Source: Rhexocercosporidium sp. MPI-PUGE-AT-0058 (taxonomy: Eukaryota > Ascomycota > Leotiomycetes > Helotiales). Taken from it: a stretch of DNA of 64,000 nucleotides. Positions within the stretch are counted from its first letter, which is position 1. Each line of letters opens with the position of its first letter. The position numbers and the translations under genes were made by a program. The DNA lies in the NCBI GenBank assembly GCA_020746875.1, contig JAGTJL010000019.1:806001-870000 (forward strand). Reading direction: 5' to 3'. The notes beneath the pieces are model-generated. The model ran no database searches, was not told the origin of the DNA, and worked only from the letters and a program-made list of their open reading frames with translations. This document shows positions 62,345-64,000 of the stretch, piece after piece.

Positions 62345-63929
62345 GTTTGTTTCTTTGCGTTGCGCTTGCAGTTGAAGCGAATGAAGCAAAGTAAAACAAA
62401 GCAAAGGCAGAGACTTGGTAGGTACTCCTAGCTAGTTCTAGGAAGGCAGTGCAAGGAAAACAAGAAGAAAAAGAAAGTTTATTCGTGATCGAGAGGCTTG
62501 GGGAGAGCTGGCATATCAGGGAAGTGAGGTGTGGGATGAAGGACGGACGCTACTGTCAGGCACGAAGGGGGGAAGGAGGTCTGAATGAAAGATGTGGCAG
62601 ATGTCAGGTCTAGGGCTGAGATCGGACTCTCCGATGACCAGCTAGAGGTCCTAGAGTGTAGATTAGGTGGAAGAACAGACCAACGACAGACCAGAGAAAT
62701 GACCAGACCAGACCAGACCAGACCCCAAGACTAATGAGTGGGAAGTGTAAACACTTACCGTCGTTTATCCATTAAACCAGTGCAAACACCGTAGAGGGGC
62801 CAGCCACACACTCATACACACACACACACACCGCGCACTTACCTGCCTACATTAGTAGTTGGACCCATCCATCGCATGACGAGATGGGATGCGATGCGAT
62901 GGATGTGGTGGGAAGATGGCATGGCAACATGTGCTGTGCTGCGATGTGAGCCCAGGTTGAGGTCTGAGCGGTTTCCTCCTCCTCGGCTCATCCACCTCAT
63001 CCCTCGCCAAAGCTTCAATTCCCGTAGATCACCCCCTAACCCTCTCTCTCATCCAATCCCCTTCTCCAATCCCCTCACCCACAACCACCACTCAGCCCGC
63101 CCATTACCACCACTCCTTACCCCCTCGACACCTCCCTCTGAGATAGAGTTTGGACCCATGTCCGTGATTATGTATAATGCATTTGTTGTGGGGCACCATG
63201 GCTTTATCTTGCTTTGCGCTCCAGACAGAGCTGACTTAGCACATCACGATACCGCATACGGGACTAGCTCACATCCCAATTCCTCAACTCGGACCTTTGG
63301 AGGCGCGTGGGAATATTGGCTCGGTGCAGGTGTGGTTTGCTAGTGGCTGTTAGGCTGTTAGATAATTCAGACCGTTGACAGTCTGAGGCGGCGGTGCGAT
63401 AGCGGTCGGATTGGGAAGTGTGGCCGTGTCCTGGCTTTTGGGGTCGAGATTTATGAAAGAGGTGGCACGGTGGTATTTGATTGGTATGGCAGAGTATGGT
63501 TATGGTCTGGTATGTGAAGGAGAAGTGCTTGGTGAAGAAAGATTGTCCCGCCCGCCATACCTGGAAAACAAATGGGGGTGGTTGATATGGCTGTGCTGAA
63601 TAGTATTGTGAGCTGATTCGGGGGGTTTTGACGGGACGAAAAAAACGGTTGATTCAGATTATTGAATGCTATGAGGACGGCCCTGGTCTAGATCAATTTG
63701 GGGAAATGTTAGGCGATATATCCGGCTTTTTCTTCTTTCAGAGCTCAGCTCTCCACTCGACTAATCTCCTCTCTAAAGAAACCTTTTCCTGGCCGTCACA
63801 GTATTTGCAATCAGGTGGAGTCGAACAGGCAATGTGCAAAGGGTCATGAATACGTTATTACAAGAAGATCCATTCTGAGGACATCTGTTGGTATCTGATC
63901 TGATCTGATCTGGGCTTCATCCATCATCT
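62345..63929. other. Intergenic region
   Basis: No supported gene. It holds an AGACC-type tandem at about 62698-62725, a CA run at about 62809-62832 and a TGATC-type tandem at 63896-63911. It spans the rhodopsin-like gene's promoter and the 3' flank of the eIF3g-like gene. Confidence 0.55.
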
Positions 63930-64000
63930 CTAAGCAGCCTTCTTCGCAAACTCCACTCTCAGAATCAGATGCTTGAAACCATAACCATCCATCTTCTCGC
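63930..64000 (-). CDS. TIF35: C-terminus of eIF3 subunit g-like protein (partial)
   Basis: Only the last 23 residues are in the window. On the minus strand they read EKMDGYGFKHLILRVEFAKK then AA and a stop. A GYG-x-x-x-LIL-x-VEFAK pattern is the final beta strand of the RRM domain that ends translation initiation factor eIF3g, and eIF3g terminates close after it. The remainder lies beyond the right edge. Another RRM protein ending the same way cannot be excluded from so few residues. Confidence 0.6.
   Translation of the reverse strand, partial: EKMDGYGFKHLILRVEFAKKAA

Overview
The window reads as nuclear DNA of a filamentous ascomycete (Pezizomycotina; Leotiomycetes is only a guess). The evidence is the intron style (mostly 48-115 bp, GT donors, a CTAAC-like branch site close to the acceptor), wide gene spacing, and families typical of these fungi: a HET-domain protein, a STAND N-terminal domain protein, a fungal rhodopsin-like 7-TM protein, a C2H2 plus fungal-trans regulator, MFS drug transporters and a GPI-anchored wall protein. 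No rRNA, tRNA, CRISPR array or autonomous transposon was recognised.

Layout. 1-2923: 3' part of a coiled-coil protein with a C-terminal membrane anchor. 4166-6691: 3-isopropylmalate dehydratase (leucine synthesis). 7511-7690: a MITE-like inverted repeat. 8193-10155: a frameshifted MFS transporter. 12206-15456: a large HExxH/SAP-like protein. 16768-17946: a broken BTB-type gene. 19316-21062: a second MFS (ZIFL-like) transporter. 24323-25152: mitochondrial ribosomal protein uL29m. 25603-27413: Rab GDI. 29534-31437: STAND-N/ubiquitin-like fusion. 32778-35062 and 35454-37543: divergent GIY-YIG (T5orf172) and HET genes. 39046-39319: a 69-residue membrane protein. 40603-43732: zinc-finger transcription factor. 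43733-50381: long repeat-rich tract without a convincing gene. 50382-51056: GPI protein. 52852-54131: F-box protein. 54480-55854: L-2-hydroxyglutarate dehydrogenase. 56329-57453: 2EXR-like protein. 60799-62344: rhodopsin-like protein. 63930-64000: C-terminus of an eIF3g-like protein.

Functionally this is housekeeping genes (LEU1, uL29m, GDI, L2HGDH, eIF3g) interleaved with accessory genes. The most notable accessory block is 29.5-37.5 kb. It places a STAND N-domain/ubiquitin-like protein next to a divergent GIY-YIG/HET pair, which suggests a fungal self/non-self or immunity island. Three otherwise well-conserved genes each carry one 1-nt shift in a short homopolymer (8339, 36275, 53869). This points to either assembly errors or real allelic inactivation and should be settled before any functional reading.
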